A stretch of DNA of 33,413 nt from Lachnospiraceae bacterium (GCA_017439665.1 JAFSIS010000069.1:1-33413), one strand, 5' to 3'; shown: positions 1-9,246, numbered from the stretch's first letter. A program made the numbers and translations. Notes: generated by a model from the sequence alone, not told the origin.

Positions 1-218
1 AAACAACTAAAAAGAAATGAGTTTTTCATATTTTTTCTTCACCTTACGGGTGAAAATGAATGCAACTGCTGAAAACGCATTTAACCCTTGATTTTCAACA
101 GAAAACAGCAATCATAACTAAATGAGTTTCACGGATTCAGGGGATATTTAAGCAAAAGCTGATTTAAGCAGCGTTTCCTTGAAATTTATGATAGATAAAG
201 AAAGATGAGGTAAAAAAG

Positions 219-554
219 ATGTTTATTCAAAATTTTGTACAGAATGAAGTAGTAGAATTAAAGGATCAGATCAGTGCCGATGGAGGTCAGATCGTCAGCA
301 AAAGCCTGGTACAGCGGGAGGACATGACCCTCACCCTGTTTGCCTTTGCTGCCGGAGAATCCATCAGCACCCATTCCTCCACAGGAGACGCCATGGTGGT
401 GGTACTGGAGGGAGAGGCTGAGCTTACCGTAGGCGGAGTGGCAAAACGGGCAAAGGAAGGCCAGTCCATCATTATGCCGGCCAATATCCCCCATGCCGTA
501 CAGGCCATAACCGATTACAAAATGCTGCTGATCGTGGTTAAGCCCCAGGAATAA
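219..554 (+). CDS. small single-domain cupin protein
   Basis: This 111-residue protein is about the size of one cupin barrel. Cupin motif 1 is visible around residues 46-66 (G-E-S-I-S-T-H-S then G-D-A-M-V-V-V-L-E-G) and motif 2 around residues 85-95 (I-M-P-A-N-I-P-H-A-V). The histidines could bind a metal, but some of these small cupins are only ligand-binding. The start is ATG 219, after a modest purine-rich site (GATGAGG) near 204-210. It lies 4 nt ahead of the activase gene, so the two are probably co-transcribed. Such small cupins often accompany metabolic enzymes as sensors; the substrate cannot be read. The 218 bases upstream hold only a short TTCACC/GGGTGAA hairpin near 40-55 and no clear consensus promoter. 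Confidence 0.85.
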   Translation: MFIQNFVQNEVVELKDQISADGGQIVSKSLVQREDMTLTLFAFAAGESISTHSSTGDAMVVVLEGEAELTVGGVAKRAKEGQSIIMPANIPHAVQAITDYKMLLIVVKPQE

Positions 555-558
555 GATC

Positions 559-3500
559 ATGAAGGCATTAGGAGTGGACATCGGTACAGGCAGCATCAGC
601 CTGGCCGTAGTGGACGAAGAAAAACTGATTTATCAGGATTACCGGCTCCATCGGGGAGAGATCAGCCTTACCCTGAAGGAGATGCTGGATATTCTGCTGA
701 AAGAAGGAAAAGAAGATATTGATTACGTGGCAGTCAGTCCCATGGCTGCCGCCTTTTTTTAGGAGCTTCCCCCGTCTGCCCGGGTGGATAGGATACAGGC
801 CCTTCTGGCAGGAAAAAAGCGGCTTTATCCGGAAGTGGGAAGTATTGTGGAAATGGGTGCCCAGTCCTCCGTTTTTCTTACCGGGCTTAAGCCGGGAGAG
901 CAGTTGGCCTACGCTGTAAACGGAGAGTGTGCGGCGGGAACGGGCTCCTTTTTTGAGGATCAGATGTACCGGCTGGGGCTTCCCATAGACAGCTATTCCG
1001 ACTATGTAAGGCGGGCAAAGACCATTCCCCGTCTGGCGGGACGCTGCAGCGTATTTGCCAAAACGGATCTGATCCACCGCCAGCAGGAAGGAGTTTCTTC
1101 CGAGGATATCCTGTTGGGGCTGGCCTATGCAGTGGTGCGCAATTTTAAGGCTACGGTAGTCCGAAAAATGGAAATTCATAAGCCCCTCTTACTGGCCGGA
1201 GGTGTGGTAAAAAATGAAGGGGTAAAGCGGGCCCTTTTGGATATCTTTTCTCTCAAGGAAGAGGAGCTGGTCTGTGAGGACGAAGGATCCATTCTCTCTG
1301 CTGTGGGTATGGCCCTTCTGGGCCTGGAAAGAAAGATTGCCTTCCGGCCGGAAAGCATTGATTCCGGACAGAAGCTGACGGCGGCACAGGAAGGCAGGCT
1401 GGTGGAGATGGATTATGATAAAGATGAGCTCCATCGCACCAGACCCCTGATTTCAGGAGAAAAGCTCTGGCTGGGGGTAGATGTGGGCTCCACCAGTACC
1501 AATCTGGTGCTCATCGGTGAGGACGGCAAGGTCATTGACTACCAGTATCTGAGAACAGCAGGAGACCCTGCCGGTGCAGTGGAAAAGGGGTTGGCTTTCT
1601 GGAAAGAAAAATACAAAGAGGATTTTGTTCTGGAAGGAAAGGCAGTAACCGGTTCCGGAAGGTACTACATCGCAAAGCTTCTGGACACCACCAATGTATT
1701 GGACGAGATTACGGCCCAGGCCAGGGCGGCAGCTTATCAGTGTCCCGAAGTGGATACGGTCTTTGAAATTGGCGGGCAGGATTCCAAATTTATCCGGATC
1801 GCAGATGGCCAGGTAGTGGATTTTGAAATGAATAAGATCTGTGCAGCTGGTACAGGCTCTTTTATCGAAGAGCAGGCCAGCCGTATCGGTCTTTCCCTTT
1901 CCCAGATTGGCGAACAGGCACTTTTATCCGAAAAAAGGCTGGAGCTGGGAGAGCGCTGTACGGTACTGATGGAATCCAGGATCGGAACCGAGCTGGCGGG
2001 AGGCAGCAGGAAGACGGATATTTGTGCCGGCCTCTGCCGTGCCATCGTAGGAAACTACTTAAATCGGGTGGTAAATCACAAAAAGGTGGGAGAGGTGATC
2101 TGTCTTCAGGGCGGAGTTATGCATAACAAAGGAATCGTGGCTGCTTTTTATGAACGTTACGGTAGTCGTATCCATCTTTCTTCCTTCTATGATGTGACCG
2201 GTGCTTACGGGGCAGCACTGGAGGCACGCAGGGCAGAAGATAAGCTGGAAAATAAAGAGGCAGAAAATCATCGCCTGTATGAACAAAACCGGCAGTGGTT
2301 TTTAGCCGGCTATGACGGAAAGCTGAAGGAGGGCAGGGCCACCGTGGGAATTCCCCGGGCTTTGATGATCTATAAATTTTTCCCCATGGCCTACAAGTTT
2401 TTTACCGGCCTTGGGTACAACGTATTACTGTCCCCGGAAAGTGACGAGGAGATCATCGGTCTGGCTCAGGAAACTACGGTGGAGGAAACCTGTTATCCCA
2501 TTAAGCTGATGCACGGCCATATGGAATGGCTGGCCAGGCAGGGAGTGGACTACGTTTTTGTTCCCAGTGTGCGGACCATTAAACATGAAACTTCAAGGGT
2601 AGAACATAATTATGGCTGCGTATATATGCAGACGGCTCCCGGCTTTATTGCCAAGCTCTTAAATTATGAACAGCGGGGAATCACCCTTCTTTCTCCGTTG
2701 TTGAATATGGATATGGGTAAGCCCCAGTTGGCCCAGTCCATGCTGGAGATTGGTGCAAAACTGGGAAAAAACAAGGCGGTCTGCGGGATCCATATGGCAG
2801 CAGGGGCGGCGGCTATGAAAGCCTGTGAAAAGCAGACGGAAAAACTGGGAAAAGAGGTACTTGCTTCCCTTCAGCGGGAGGATAAGGTACTGGTACTGAT
2901 CACCAGAAACTACGGTATTTCCGACAGAGTATTGAACATGGGTATACCGGGAGAGCTGCTGAAGCGGGGCTGCAGGGTGTTGACCTTAAGCCATCTGGAG
3001 GCTCATGACCTGGACATTTCCAGGGAGTATCCCAATGTCTACTGGCCTTTTGGACAGCATATTCTGTCAGGGGTGCATCTGATCAAAAATCACCCTAACC
3101 TCTATGCCGTATATCTGACCAATCACGGCTGCGGACCGGACACCATGCTTTCCCATCTGGTGAAGGAGGTAATGGGAGATAAGCCCTATCTTTCCATTGA
3201 AGTGGACGAACACCAGTCCGCAGTGGGGGTAGTGACCAGGATTGAGGCCTTTTTAAACAGTCTGAAGTATACGGAAAACAAAATGACAGCAGGCGGTCAG
3301 AGTGGTGTGGATTTACCGGAGCTGGACTCTGGGAAAGTACTTTCTAAGGCAGCCTTTGGAAAAAACAGTTCAGATCCGGCAGCAGGGAAAATCGTTCCGG
3401 GACTGGTTTCCCGGGCAGTGATAAAGCTGGAAGAACTGGATAAGGAAAAGCCCATTTATCTGCCCTACCTGTCCGTGTATACTGAGCTTTTGGCGGCCTG

Positions 3501-4491
3501 GTTAAGAAAGCAGGGGATTCAGGCAGAGGTTCTGCCGGACTACAGCCGGAAAGATATGCTTGCCGGAAAGTCGGAAAATACCTCCAAGGAATATTCCACC
3601 TTCAGTGCGGTATTGGGAAGGGTGTTTACTCTGGCTGAGGAAAAACAGGATGAGTTTTCCTTCCTTCTTCCCCAAACGGAGGGGGCAGAGGCAGAGGGGG
3701 TGGTATCCAGGGTGACAGAAAGCATTTTGCGAAAGAAGCAGCTGGATCAGGTTTCCCTGTTTGGTCCCTTCATCGAACAGCTTCCGGAGGAACTGTGGAG
3801 GCTTATCGTTCTGGGAGACGCCTGGCTGTACCTGCCCCAGGCCCTCCGGGATAAGACGGATATGCGTAAGCTGGCCCAGCAGGCAGTGACTCTGAACTGG
3901 CCGGAAGTCATGGCTCTGGTTCGGGAGTGGAGAGAACAGGTTGTGTTTGAGAAAACAATCCCTGTTTTCGGTTCTCCACTGCTGGTCTATAGTGCTAACC
4001 TGAACCGAAATCTGGAAAGCCGTATCAGGGAAAAGGGATACCAATTCCTACCTATGTCTCTGGCAGAATATCTGTGGTTCTGGATGAAGGATGCAGGAAA
4101 AACGGTTCCTAAAGAGGTGAATGTCCGTCTGGGAGAGTTTTTGGCACTCTACCGTGAAGGAATAGGTTTATCAGAAAGCGGTAATGAGGCAGCGGATTCA
4201 CAAGAGGCCGACAGTCCTTCAGTGGATCTGGAAGAAACCTATGCCAGGATAGATAGAAGCTTTCCGAAAATTACCGGAGGAAACGTCCGCTTCTTAAGCT
4301 GGCAGCTGATCAGGCAGGCTGGGACGGCAAGGGGAAAGATTCTGATCACCCCCTGCTATTCCAATTCGGCTTCCATCATCGAGCTGACCAGAGAAAAGCC
4401 CTCCCTTCCGTTTCTTCACTTCCAACTGGACGGGAACGAAGAGAAGGAGGAGCTGGAGCGATTGGAGATTTTTTTAAATTTGCTGGATTGA
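559..4491 (+). pseudogene. tandem acyl-CoA dehydratase activase (BadF/BadG/HgdC type) with DUF2229 region, interrupted by in-frame TAG
   Basis: The reading frame opens at ATG 559, meets TAG at 760-762, and continues in the same frame to 4491. Read through, it would be about 1,310 residues, normal for two fused activase modules plus a DUF2229-type tail. The first module starts G-V-D-I-G-T-G-S and has a cluster cysteine in G-E-C-A-A-G-T-G-S. The second starts W-L-G-V-D-V-G-S-T-S-T-N near nt 1465, with I-G-G-Q-D-S-K and I-C-A-A-G-T-G-S. The tail begins V-G-I-P-R-A-L near nt 2344. Family members use ATP to inject an electron into 2-hydroxyacyl-CoA dehydratases through a 4Fe-4S cluster; no such dehydratase gene is in the window. 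After the stop, the first possible restart is GTG 784, which would lose the first ATP-binding loop, though the second module stays whole. TAG could be a real nonsense change or a sequencing error. Confidence 0.85.
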
Positions 4492-4541
4492 GAAGAAGCC
4501 AACAAGAGACAAATTTGTACGAATGGCGGAAGCTCTAATGT

Positions 4542-4592
4542 AAAAAGCCATAGCTGTTACACGTAAATCAGAGTAGCAGTTATGGCTTTTTT
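4542..4592. terminator. bidirectional rho-independent terminator
   Basis: A long hairpin (arm AAAAAGCCATAGCTGTTA and its near-complement ending GGCTTTTTT) has an A-run on the left and a T-run on the right. It therefore works on both strands. It sits between the convergent activase and BAAT-like hydrolase genes. Confidence 0.9.
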
Positions 4593-4603
4593 AATCATTT
4601 ACT

Positions 4604-5533
4604 TTAATTCAGTACCCATTCTTTAATTACACAGGTTAGTTTCCAATCAATATCCAGCCTTGTTTTCTTACATTCCTTGGGGTGCTGTCTTCCTGCTTTG
4701 AATGCCAAGCGAACCAAAAATCCTGATACAAAAGGAAGCATGATGTCCAGCATGGATTGTGGAAACACAAAATGAGTTCCATGCTCATAGGTTAATGCGG
4801 TAAATTCACATTCATGTGGGAGAACTTTTAAGCGTTCTTCCATTCGGCGGATATACTTTGTAGTTTCCCACAGTGCATCATCTTCAGCACCGATACAGAT
4901 TGCCTTTCCCTTTATATTCTCAATTTTGATTTTTTCACATTCCTGAACAGGATGAAGTCGTTCGGACTCGATGAACATATTTCGGGATGCGATCATGTTG
5001 CCGCTGTCTTTTGATTCTTGTTTTATTTTCTGCCAATATTCCGGGTGGCGGTAGGCATAAGGCAGATATGGAAGTGGCTCACCTCGATAAGAAACGCTGG
5101 ATTCATTATCACCGGGGCGTTCATGCACACCATCCTTGCCATCCTGATAAAAGCCCTCCATGATGAAATCACAAGGACACATAGTTATAGTTAAAGTAAT
5201 ATCTGGGAAATAAGATGCGGCGACCAAAGCCAACATTCCTGTAGTTGATGCTCCGGCGATGCCTATTTTTTTGTTTCCCTGTGCTTTCAGATATGCGATT
5301 GCACGTTCAAATCGCTCCAAAGGATAGTTGTGGTGTCCATAATCCTGTTTATCCGGAGACATTGCTAACACATTGCATCCTTTTCTGTGCAGCCATTTTA
5401 CGGCAGAAACTGCCATGCGGTCATCGGAAGAATCTCCGATCATAGCGATGATTACTTTATTTGATTTTTCTTTCAGAGGATAATATACACCATAAAAACC
5501 ATCTTTATCTGGACTGAAATATTGTCTTTCCAT
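4604..5533 (-). CDS. alpha/beta hydrolase, BAAT/acyl-CoA thioesterase C-terminal type
   Basis: The 309-residue protein has an alpha/beta-hydrolase fold. The nucleophile elbow is G-A-S-T-T-G with Ser96. A likely acid lies in G-A-E-D-D-A-L-W and the catalytic histidine in Y-E-H-G-T-H-F-V-F-P. The arrangement, with C-P-C-D-F-I after the elbow and a late H-F-V-F-P, resembles the BAAT/acyl-CoA thioester hydrolase C-terminal family, whose members cleave or transfer acyl groups from CoA esters. The N-terminal half-domain of full BAAT proteins is absent. ATG at 5533 follows AAGGAG on the minus strand. It lies 41 nt downstream of another hydrolase on the same strand and likely shares its transcript. 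No signal peptide is visible, so it is probably cytoplasmic. The true substrate is unknown. Confidence 0.8.
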   Translation of the reverse strand: MERQYFSPDKDGFYGVYYPLKEKSNKVIIAMIGDSSDDRMAVSAVKWLHRKGCNVLAMSPDKQDYGHHNYPLERFERAIAYLKAQGNKKIGIAGASTTGMLALVAASYFPDITLTITMCPCDFIMEGFYQDGKDGVHERPGDNESSVSYRGEPLPYLPYAYRHPEYWQKIKQESKDSGNMIASRNMFIESERLHPVQECEKIKIENIKGKAICIGAEDDALWETTKYIRRMEERLKVLPHECEFTALTYEHGTHFVFPQSMLDIMLPFVSGFLVRLAFKAGRQHPKECKKTRLDIDWKLTCVIKEWVLN

Positions 5534-5574
5534 TTCTCAATTCTCCTTCTTTTGTTTCGTATAAATTGTTCATC

Positions 5575-6462
5575 TCATCCTCCAATAAAATCGTCAATCA
5601 GCTGAATATATCCATCCGGGTTAAACATGATAGCCAGATGACCGCCCTCGATTTCATCGACGACTTTCGGTTGTGGCATCATGTCGCACAGAGCTTTCTT
5701 AATGTCGTTGGTAAATGTTTTGTCATCCGTCGGTTCGATAATTAAGACTTTGCCCGTCAGATACTCAAAATCTTCTTTTTTGTACAGTCCAAAATGATTT
5801 CTCAAATCTCCAAGCAGGTGGGTCATATGAATAAAGTGTTCCCTGCTCATTTCAGGTTCCAGAATCTTGATTAAATCCTTAATCGCCCGGTATGACTGTT
5901 TATCCCCCTTCATGTGGGGCTTGAACATCAGAGGAAACATTGCCATAGCCAGTTTTACAGGCATTTTTTGATATTTTTTCACCCTGCCTTCCTCCTTCTG
6001 CTGATTGATCATGTTTACCAGGCACTGCATTCCCTCAAAAGCCAGATCCGTTGAAAAAGAGGCTGTGGAGGTCAAAAGTAATCCACTTACCACATCAGGA
6101 TGGCATTTTGCAATGATCTGTGCTAACAATCCGCCGTAAGATTGACCCCAATACCAGACATTTTCTGCTTGCAAATACCGGATCAGTGCTGCAATGGCGT
6201 CGGCGGTTTCATTGTTGTCTTTGCAGAACAGCGGGTACGGAATTGTAATCAGCGAGTATTTGTCCATCAGGCTTCGCAGGAACAGAAAGAATCCGTCTGC
6301 AAGACCGGAGCCGCCTGCCAAGACCGCGATAGTCGCCGTGGAACCATCTTTTTTGTAATAACGGTATTTGAATTCATTGCCGTTCAGATTATAAATCTGG
6401 AATGGAGCGACTTTGTTATAATAGTCCCATTCTTCCTTTACATTCAATTCAGCTAAAGTCAT
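5575..6462 (-). CDS. alpha/beta hydrolase
   Basis: This 295-residue protein is a classical alpha/beta hydrolase. The oxyanion loop is in V-L-A-G-G-S-G-L-A-D-G, the nucleophile elbow is G-Q-S-Y-G-G with Ser108, the acid is in I-E-P-T-D-D-K, and the histidine in E-G-G-H-L-A-I-M-F-N-P near the C terminus. There is no signal peptide. The start ATG follows AAGGAG with good spacing on the minus strand. It is the upstream member of a two-hydrolase operon with the BAAT-like gene. The 26 nt before it carry the stop of a headless gene fragment on the same strand, so the operon may once have been longer. Esterase, peptidase and lactonase are all possible. Confidence 0.85.
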   Translation of the reverse strand: MTLAELNVKEEWDYYNKVAPFQIYNLNGNEFKYRYYKKDGSTATIAVLAGGSGLADGFFLFLRSLMDKYSLITIPYPLFCKDNNETADAIAALIRYLQAENVWYWGQSYGGLLAQIIAKCHPDVVSGLLLTSTASFSTDLAFEGMQCLVNMINQQKEEGRVKKYQKMPVKLAMAMFPLMFKPHMKGDKQSYRAIKDLIKILEPEMSREHFIHMTHLLGDLRNHFGLYKKEDFEYLTGKVLIIEPTDDKTFTNDIKKALCDMMPQPKVVDEIEGGHLAIMFNPDGYIQLIDDFIGG

Positions 6463-6487
6463 GTTTTCTCCTTTTTAAGCATATCTC

Positions 6488-6682
6488 TTAAGAGCGAAAC
6501 TCAATCTCAATGATCTGACACATTTTATTCTTGTCTGTAATTTTGAAAAGAGTATTGGTAATCAAACCCATGGTACGGAGTTTATTGGTAACAATGGGTG
6601 GATAATCGTTTGCAAATACCTCCTGGCGGTTGTTTAGACCATCACTCCAAAAACATTGGTTAGAAATAACTAACTTGCATTT
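6488..6682 (-). pseudogene. C-terminal gene remnant, family not recognised
   Basis: On the minus strand a reading frame of 64 codons runs from just after an in-frame TAG (6683-6685) to TAA at 6488-6490, with no usable start codon or ribosome site at its front. The peptide ends K-M-C-Q-I-I-E-I-E-F-R-S and contains N-D-Y-P-P-I-V-T-N-K-L-R-T-M-G. It reads like the C-terminal tail of a folded domain. It stops 26 nt ahead of the alpha/beta hydrolase on the same strand, as a former operon neighbour would. No family could be named; it could also be a chance open frame. Confidence 0.4.
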
Positions 6683-6828
6683 CTAAAAAAAGTCGCTTAT
6701 GCGACAGCGAAATCATTTTAACCAACTAGAGTATAGCACATTGCAGTAATTTTTTCTATATTGAAGCCAAATGCCTGAATGAAACTTAAAATGAAATTTT
6801 AAGGATGTAATTACATCAATAAGTTTAC

Positions 6829-6857
6829 TTGAAAGAATACTGAGTATGATATATAAT
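6829..6857 (+). promoter_or_regulatory. sigma-A type promoter ahead of XRE remnant and toxin-antitoxin pair
   Basis: TTGAAA at 6829-6834 and a perfect TATAAT at 6852-6857 are separated by exactly 17 nt. The first downstream ATG is 6888. This is among the closest matches to a vegetative promoter in the window, and it now drives a broken regulator gene followed by the antitoxin and toxin genes. Confidence 0.75.
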
Positions 6858-6887
6858 GGAGATGTAAAAAGAATGGGAGATATTCAT

Positions 6888-7078
6888 ATGTCGGCAGCGG
6901 AAGTTATAAAAGGTATTTTAAAGGATAAAAATATAACACAAGTTGGGTTGGCAGAGAAAACCAATATAACCAAATAGAATTATTACTTAAAAATACTTTT
7001 GATGGAAAGGAATATATTATAGGCTATCCAGAGGAACAAAAAGGAAAGCCAAAACGAGGCAGAGAGTCCAAGAAATAG
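6888..7078 (+). pseudogene. internally deleted XRE-type helix-turn-helix regulator
   Basis: ATG 6888 begins M-S-A-A-E-V-I-K-G-I-L-K-D-K-N-I-T-Q-V-G then L-A-E-K, the normal start of a small XRE repressor, but stops at TAG 6975-6977. A second frame beginning just before that stop reads Q-I-E-L-L-L-K-N then D-G-K-E-Y-I-I-G-Y-P-E-E-Q and ends in a basic tail K-P-K-R-G-R at TAG 7076-7078. This looks like the C-terminal end of the same kind of protein. The middle, including the DNA-recognition helix and dimer region, is missing and the two ends are out of frame. It is probably the remains of one gene after an internal deletion. Family assignment rests on the short N terminus. Confidence 0.55.
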
Positions 7079-7090
7079 GAGGTGCACTTT

Positions 7091-7315
7091 ATGACAGCAA
7101 TTAGAAAAGAAGCTATTGAAATGTTGGAAAGAATGCCAGAAGATAAATTAAGTTTCGTTATTCAGATTATGCGTGGTGTCAATGGACTTATTGGCACTAC
7201 AGATACCACAACAAAGAGAGTTATCAATCTTGACCAGTTTATTATGCCAGCAACGGAACGAGGGCAAAATGCAGATGCTTATATAAGGGAGTTGAGAGAT
7301 AATGACAGAGTTTAA
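7091..7315 (+). CDS. probable antitoxin of a PIN-toxin pair
   Basis: A small 74-residue protein from ATG 7091. The open frame could start at GTG 7082, but that codon overlaps the AGGAGG ribosome site at 7077-7082, so ATG 7091 with 8 nt spacing is preferred. The N-terminal part (A-I-R-K-E-A-I-E-M-L-E-R-M-P-E-D-K-L) is a predicted helix like those of DUF2281-type antitoxins. The tail is polar and likely disordered until it wraps the toxin. Its last 14 nt overlap the toxin start, the tight coupling normal for type II pairs. It probably neutralises the PIN protein and represses the shared promoter. The antitoxin class is inferred mainly from position and size. Confidence 0.75.
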   Translation: MTAIRKEAIEMLERMPEDKLSFVIQIMRGVNGLIGTTDTTTKRVINLDQFIMPATERGQNADAYIRELRDNDRV

Positions 7316-7739
7316 GCGTGTATTTGTCGATACTGCACCGATTATCTATTATCTGGAAAATAGTGCCTTGTATATGGATTTGATAAAGAAATTCTTTACA
7401 AAGTGCCTTGAGGAAAATATTCAGATTGTAACCTCTGCCATTACTATAGAGGAATATCTTGTGCTTCCTTATAGTACTGGACAAATGGAGTTGGTAGACA
7501 ACTTCAAAAGATTCCTTGAGTATACGAATATTGAGGTTGTAGATATTGATTCAACGGTTGCAGAGCAAGGAGCAGAGATAAGAGGTAAGTACAAAAATTT
7601 TAAGGCTATGGATGCTTTACAGATTGCCAGTGCTATTGTTAGTGGATGTGATATGTTTTTTACTAATGATAAGCAGTTAAGACAAGAAAAAGAACTTCCC
7701 TGTATAACTATGGATGATTTGATATATGTTGTTGTGTAA
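7302..7739 (+). CDS. PIN-domain toxin, VapC-like RNase
   Basis: The 145-residue protein is one PIN domain. The acidic metal-binding residues are visible: Asp10 in V-F-V-D-T-A-P-I-I-Y-Y-L, Glu50/51 in T-I-E-E-Y, Asp104 in A-M-D-A-L-Q-I-A-S-A, and Asp123 in F-F-T-N-D-K-Q-L. PIN toxins of the VapC group are Mg/Mn-dependent ribonucleases that cut tRNA or rRNA; the target here cannot be read. The gene overlaps the antitoxin by 14 nt and is followed by a terminator. All catalytic positions are present, so the toxin is probably active and the pair functional. Confidence 0.9.
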   Translation: MTEFKRVFVDTAPIIYYLENSALYMDLIKKFFTKCLEENIQIVTSAITIEEYLVLPYSTGQMELVDNFKRFLEYTNIEVVDIDSTVAEQGAEIRGKYKNFKAMDALQIASAIVSGCDMFFTNDKQLRQEKELPCITMDDLIYVVV

Positions 7740-7772
7740 AATAAGAGAAGCACATTTCTATCGTTTCTCCAC

Positions 7773-7822
7773 ATGCTGGGCAGGAAGGCATTGGGATAAG
7801 AAGCCAGCATTTGCCTTTTTTG
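7773..7822 (+). terminator. likely terminator of the toxin-antitoxin operon
   Basis: ATGCTGG (7773-7779) pairs with CCAGCAT (7804-7810), followed by TTGCCTTTTTTGG. The loop is long and contains GGCA, which could pair with TGCC in the tail. It begins 33 nt after the toxin stop. Confidence 0.55.
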
Positions 7823-7849
7823 GAAAAATACGTTATACTGCTACTTACA

Positions 7850-7933
7850 GCGGATGCCGATTCGTCCCGGTATCCGCTTATTTGTAGTACGTAGTTAGCC
7901 GAATCTAATATTTATTTTTCCTACATAACTACG
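7850..7933 (+). promoter_or_regulatory. two hairpins or dyads in the AraC-gene leader
   Basis: GCGGATGCCG (7850-7859) pairs with CGGTATCCGC (7868-7877): ten pairs with one G-U and an 8-nt loop. CGTAGTTA (7890-7897) pairs perfectly with TAACTACG (7926-7933). Both lie 77-160 nt ahead of the AraC-type start at 8010. They could be RNA structures or DNA operator sites for autoregulation. No T-run follows either arm, so termination is less likely. Confidence 0.4.
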
Positions 7934-8009
7934 ATATATTATTAGCAGCCGTGAGGGCTTGAACAGCTGCAGTTTTTTCAATAGTTTAAAACCATCAGGA
8001 GGAAGGCAG

Positions 8010-9032
8010 ATGTCTCCTTTAGAAAGCAGAATGATCAAAAACAAGGATAAAACCGAATACTATTTTTCCAACGAAACGGGAGATGCCCAAATTGCTATCT
8101 ACCATGTTTTTCCGGGAGTAGAGGTAGCCTATGTGTCGGTGCATATGGATCATTTTGATTTTCAGCAGACGGAAAAAGGCTTTCGCCATCAATATGTAGG
8201 TTTCCATTATTGTAAAGAGGGAAGAATTGAGCAGGAGGCAGAGGGTGAATTTTTTTATCTGATGCCCGGGGACTGTTCCATCACCGTCCAGGATAGGGTC
8301 TTTAAGGAGTTTCATCTGCCCGCGAAGCATTATCATGGAATCAGCATAGGGATCGATACCGGTGTGGTACAGGGGTTGTCCGGTGGATCAGTGGAGGAGA
8401 GAAAGCTGACAGCGGCAGCCGGAAGCCGGGAGGCAGGCAGTCTTGCCCCTGACATCGGAATACCGAGAGAAGACAGCCTTGACCCGGAAGAAGTGGTAAA
8501 GGGAATCTGCGGGAATCATCACTCGGCAATCCTGCGTTCCCAGGAAGGGGTGAAAAAATTATTCACAGATCTGTATGAAGTAAAGGAGGAGCTGCGAAAA
8601 ACCTATCTGAAAATCAAGCTGCCGGAGCTGCTTTTTATCCTGAACTATATGGACCATTCCTCTTTTGGATATGAAGATAACCATGTACCCAGAGCACAGG
8701 TTGAGCTGGTGAAGGAGCTAGCCGGATACATAGAAAAAAAGATAACCGAAAAGATTTCCCTGAAGGATCTGACGGAAAAATTCGGTGTTTCTACCACCTA
8801 TCTGCAGAATTCCTTCCGGGCGGTATACGGAATGCCGGTGATTTCTTTTATCCGCATGCAGAAGATGCAGAGCGCTGCCCGGATTCTGATCCATACCCAG
8901 CGCAGCATAGACGATATTGCCGATGAATTTGGCTATGTCAATGAAAGCAAATTTTCAGCGGTATTTAAGAAAATCATGGGAGATACTCCCAGTATATACC
9001 GCAAAGAGCATTCCAAAATCAAGATATTGTAA
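8010..9032 (+). CDS. AraC-family transcriptional regulator
   Basis: The 340-residue protein has an N-terminal sensor part (about 1-200) and a C-terminal pair of helix-turn-helix motifs (about 235-333). Visible landmarks are I-S-L-K-D-L-T-E-K-F-G-V-S for the first helix pair and S-I-D-D-I-A-D-E-F-G-Y-V-N-E-S-K-F-S for the second. The open frame extends to 7959, but ATG 8010 follows AGGAGG at 7998-8003 with 6 nt spacing and is the real start. A low-complexity linker with many E, S and G lies near residues 120-160. The gene points at the iron-siderophore transporter, whose promoter region carries six phased repeats. Family knowledge (YbtA, PchR, Btr) suggests it activates transport when siderophore is present; the ligand is not readable. 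Confidence 0.88.
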   Translation: MSPLESRMIKNKDKTEYYFSNETGDAQIAIYHVFPGVEVAYVSVHMDHFDFQQTEKGFRHQYVGFHYCKEGRIEQEAEGEFFYLMPGDCSITVQDRVFKEFHLPAKHYHGISIGIDTGVVQGLSGGSVEERKLTAAAGSREAGSLAPDIGIPREDSLDPEEVVKGICGNHHSAILRSQEGVKKLFTDLYEVKEELRKTYLKIKLPELLFILNYMDHSSFGYEDNHVPRAQVELVKELAGYIEKKITEKISLKDLTEKFGVSTTYLQNSFRAVYGMPVISFIRMQKMQSAARILIHTQRSIDDIADEFGYVNESKFSAVFKKIMGDTPSIYRKEHSKIKIL

Positions 9033-9038
9033 TAAAGG

Positions 9039-9109
9039 GGATGTTGCAAAATTCTTTATCAAGCTTACTGTTATCCATTTGTAAGCAAAGAAAGAATTTT
9101 ACAATATCC
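9039..9109. repeat. 71-bp inverted repeat after the AraC gene (terminator or MITE-like)
   Basis: A 19-nt arm starting GGATGTTGCAAAATTCTTT at 9039 is matched at 17 of 19 positions by the reverse complement of 9091-9109. Inside, GCTTAC (9063-9068) pairs with GTAAGC (9081-9086). The hairpin starts 6 nt after the stop codon and is followed by TTCTTTAC, so it may terminate the regulator transcript. Its arm sequence recurs at 25304, which also suggests a dispersed element. Confidence 0.55.
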
Positions 9110-9137
9110 TTCTTTACATTGTGAAAGTGAAAAACCT

Positions 9138-9246
9138 TATTGGAGCAGCAAAACGATTTTGGAGCAGAACAACATCTTTTGGAGCGGTAAAGTTATTTTG
9201 GGCTAGAACAACATTTTTTTGGAGCAGAAGAAAACATTTTGGGCAT
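9138..9246 (+). promoter_or_regulatory. six ~20-bp phased direct repeats, probable AraC-regulator binding array
   Basis: A degenerate motif, TTTTGGAGCAGAACAACA in its best copy, repeats with its GG at 9142, 9161, 9181, 9200, 9221 and 9241. The steps are 19, 20, 19, 21 and 20 bp, close to two DNA turns, so all copies face the same side of the helix. The last copy abuts the -35 box at 9246. Direct repeats of this length just upstream of -35 fit activation by an AraC-type protein, and such a gene lies immediately upstream. Confidence 0.7.

Noticed and set aside
719..919. A shifted frame that could mean a frameshift in the T-run at 754-760
   Set aside because: The frame before and after the stop is the same and gives family sequence on both sides, so a substitution explains it better.
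568..1179. A 203-codon minus-strand open frame inside the activase gene
   Set aside because: It lies antisense to clear activase family sequence, has no ribosome site and no recognisable domain.
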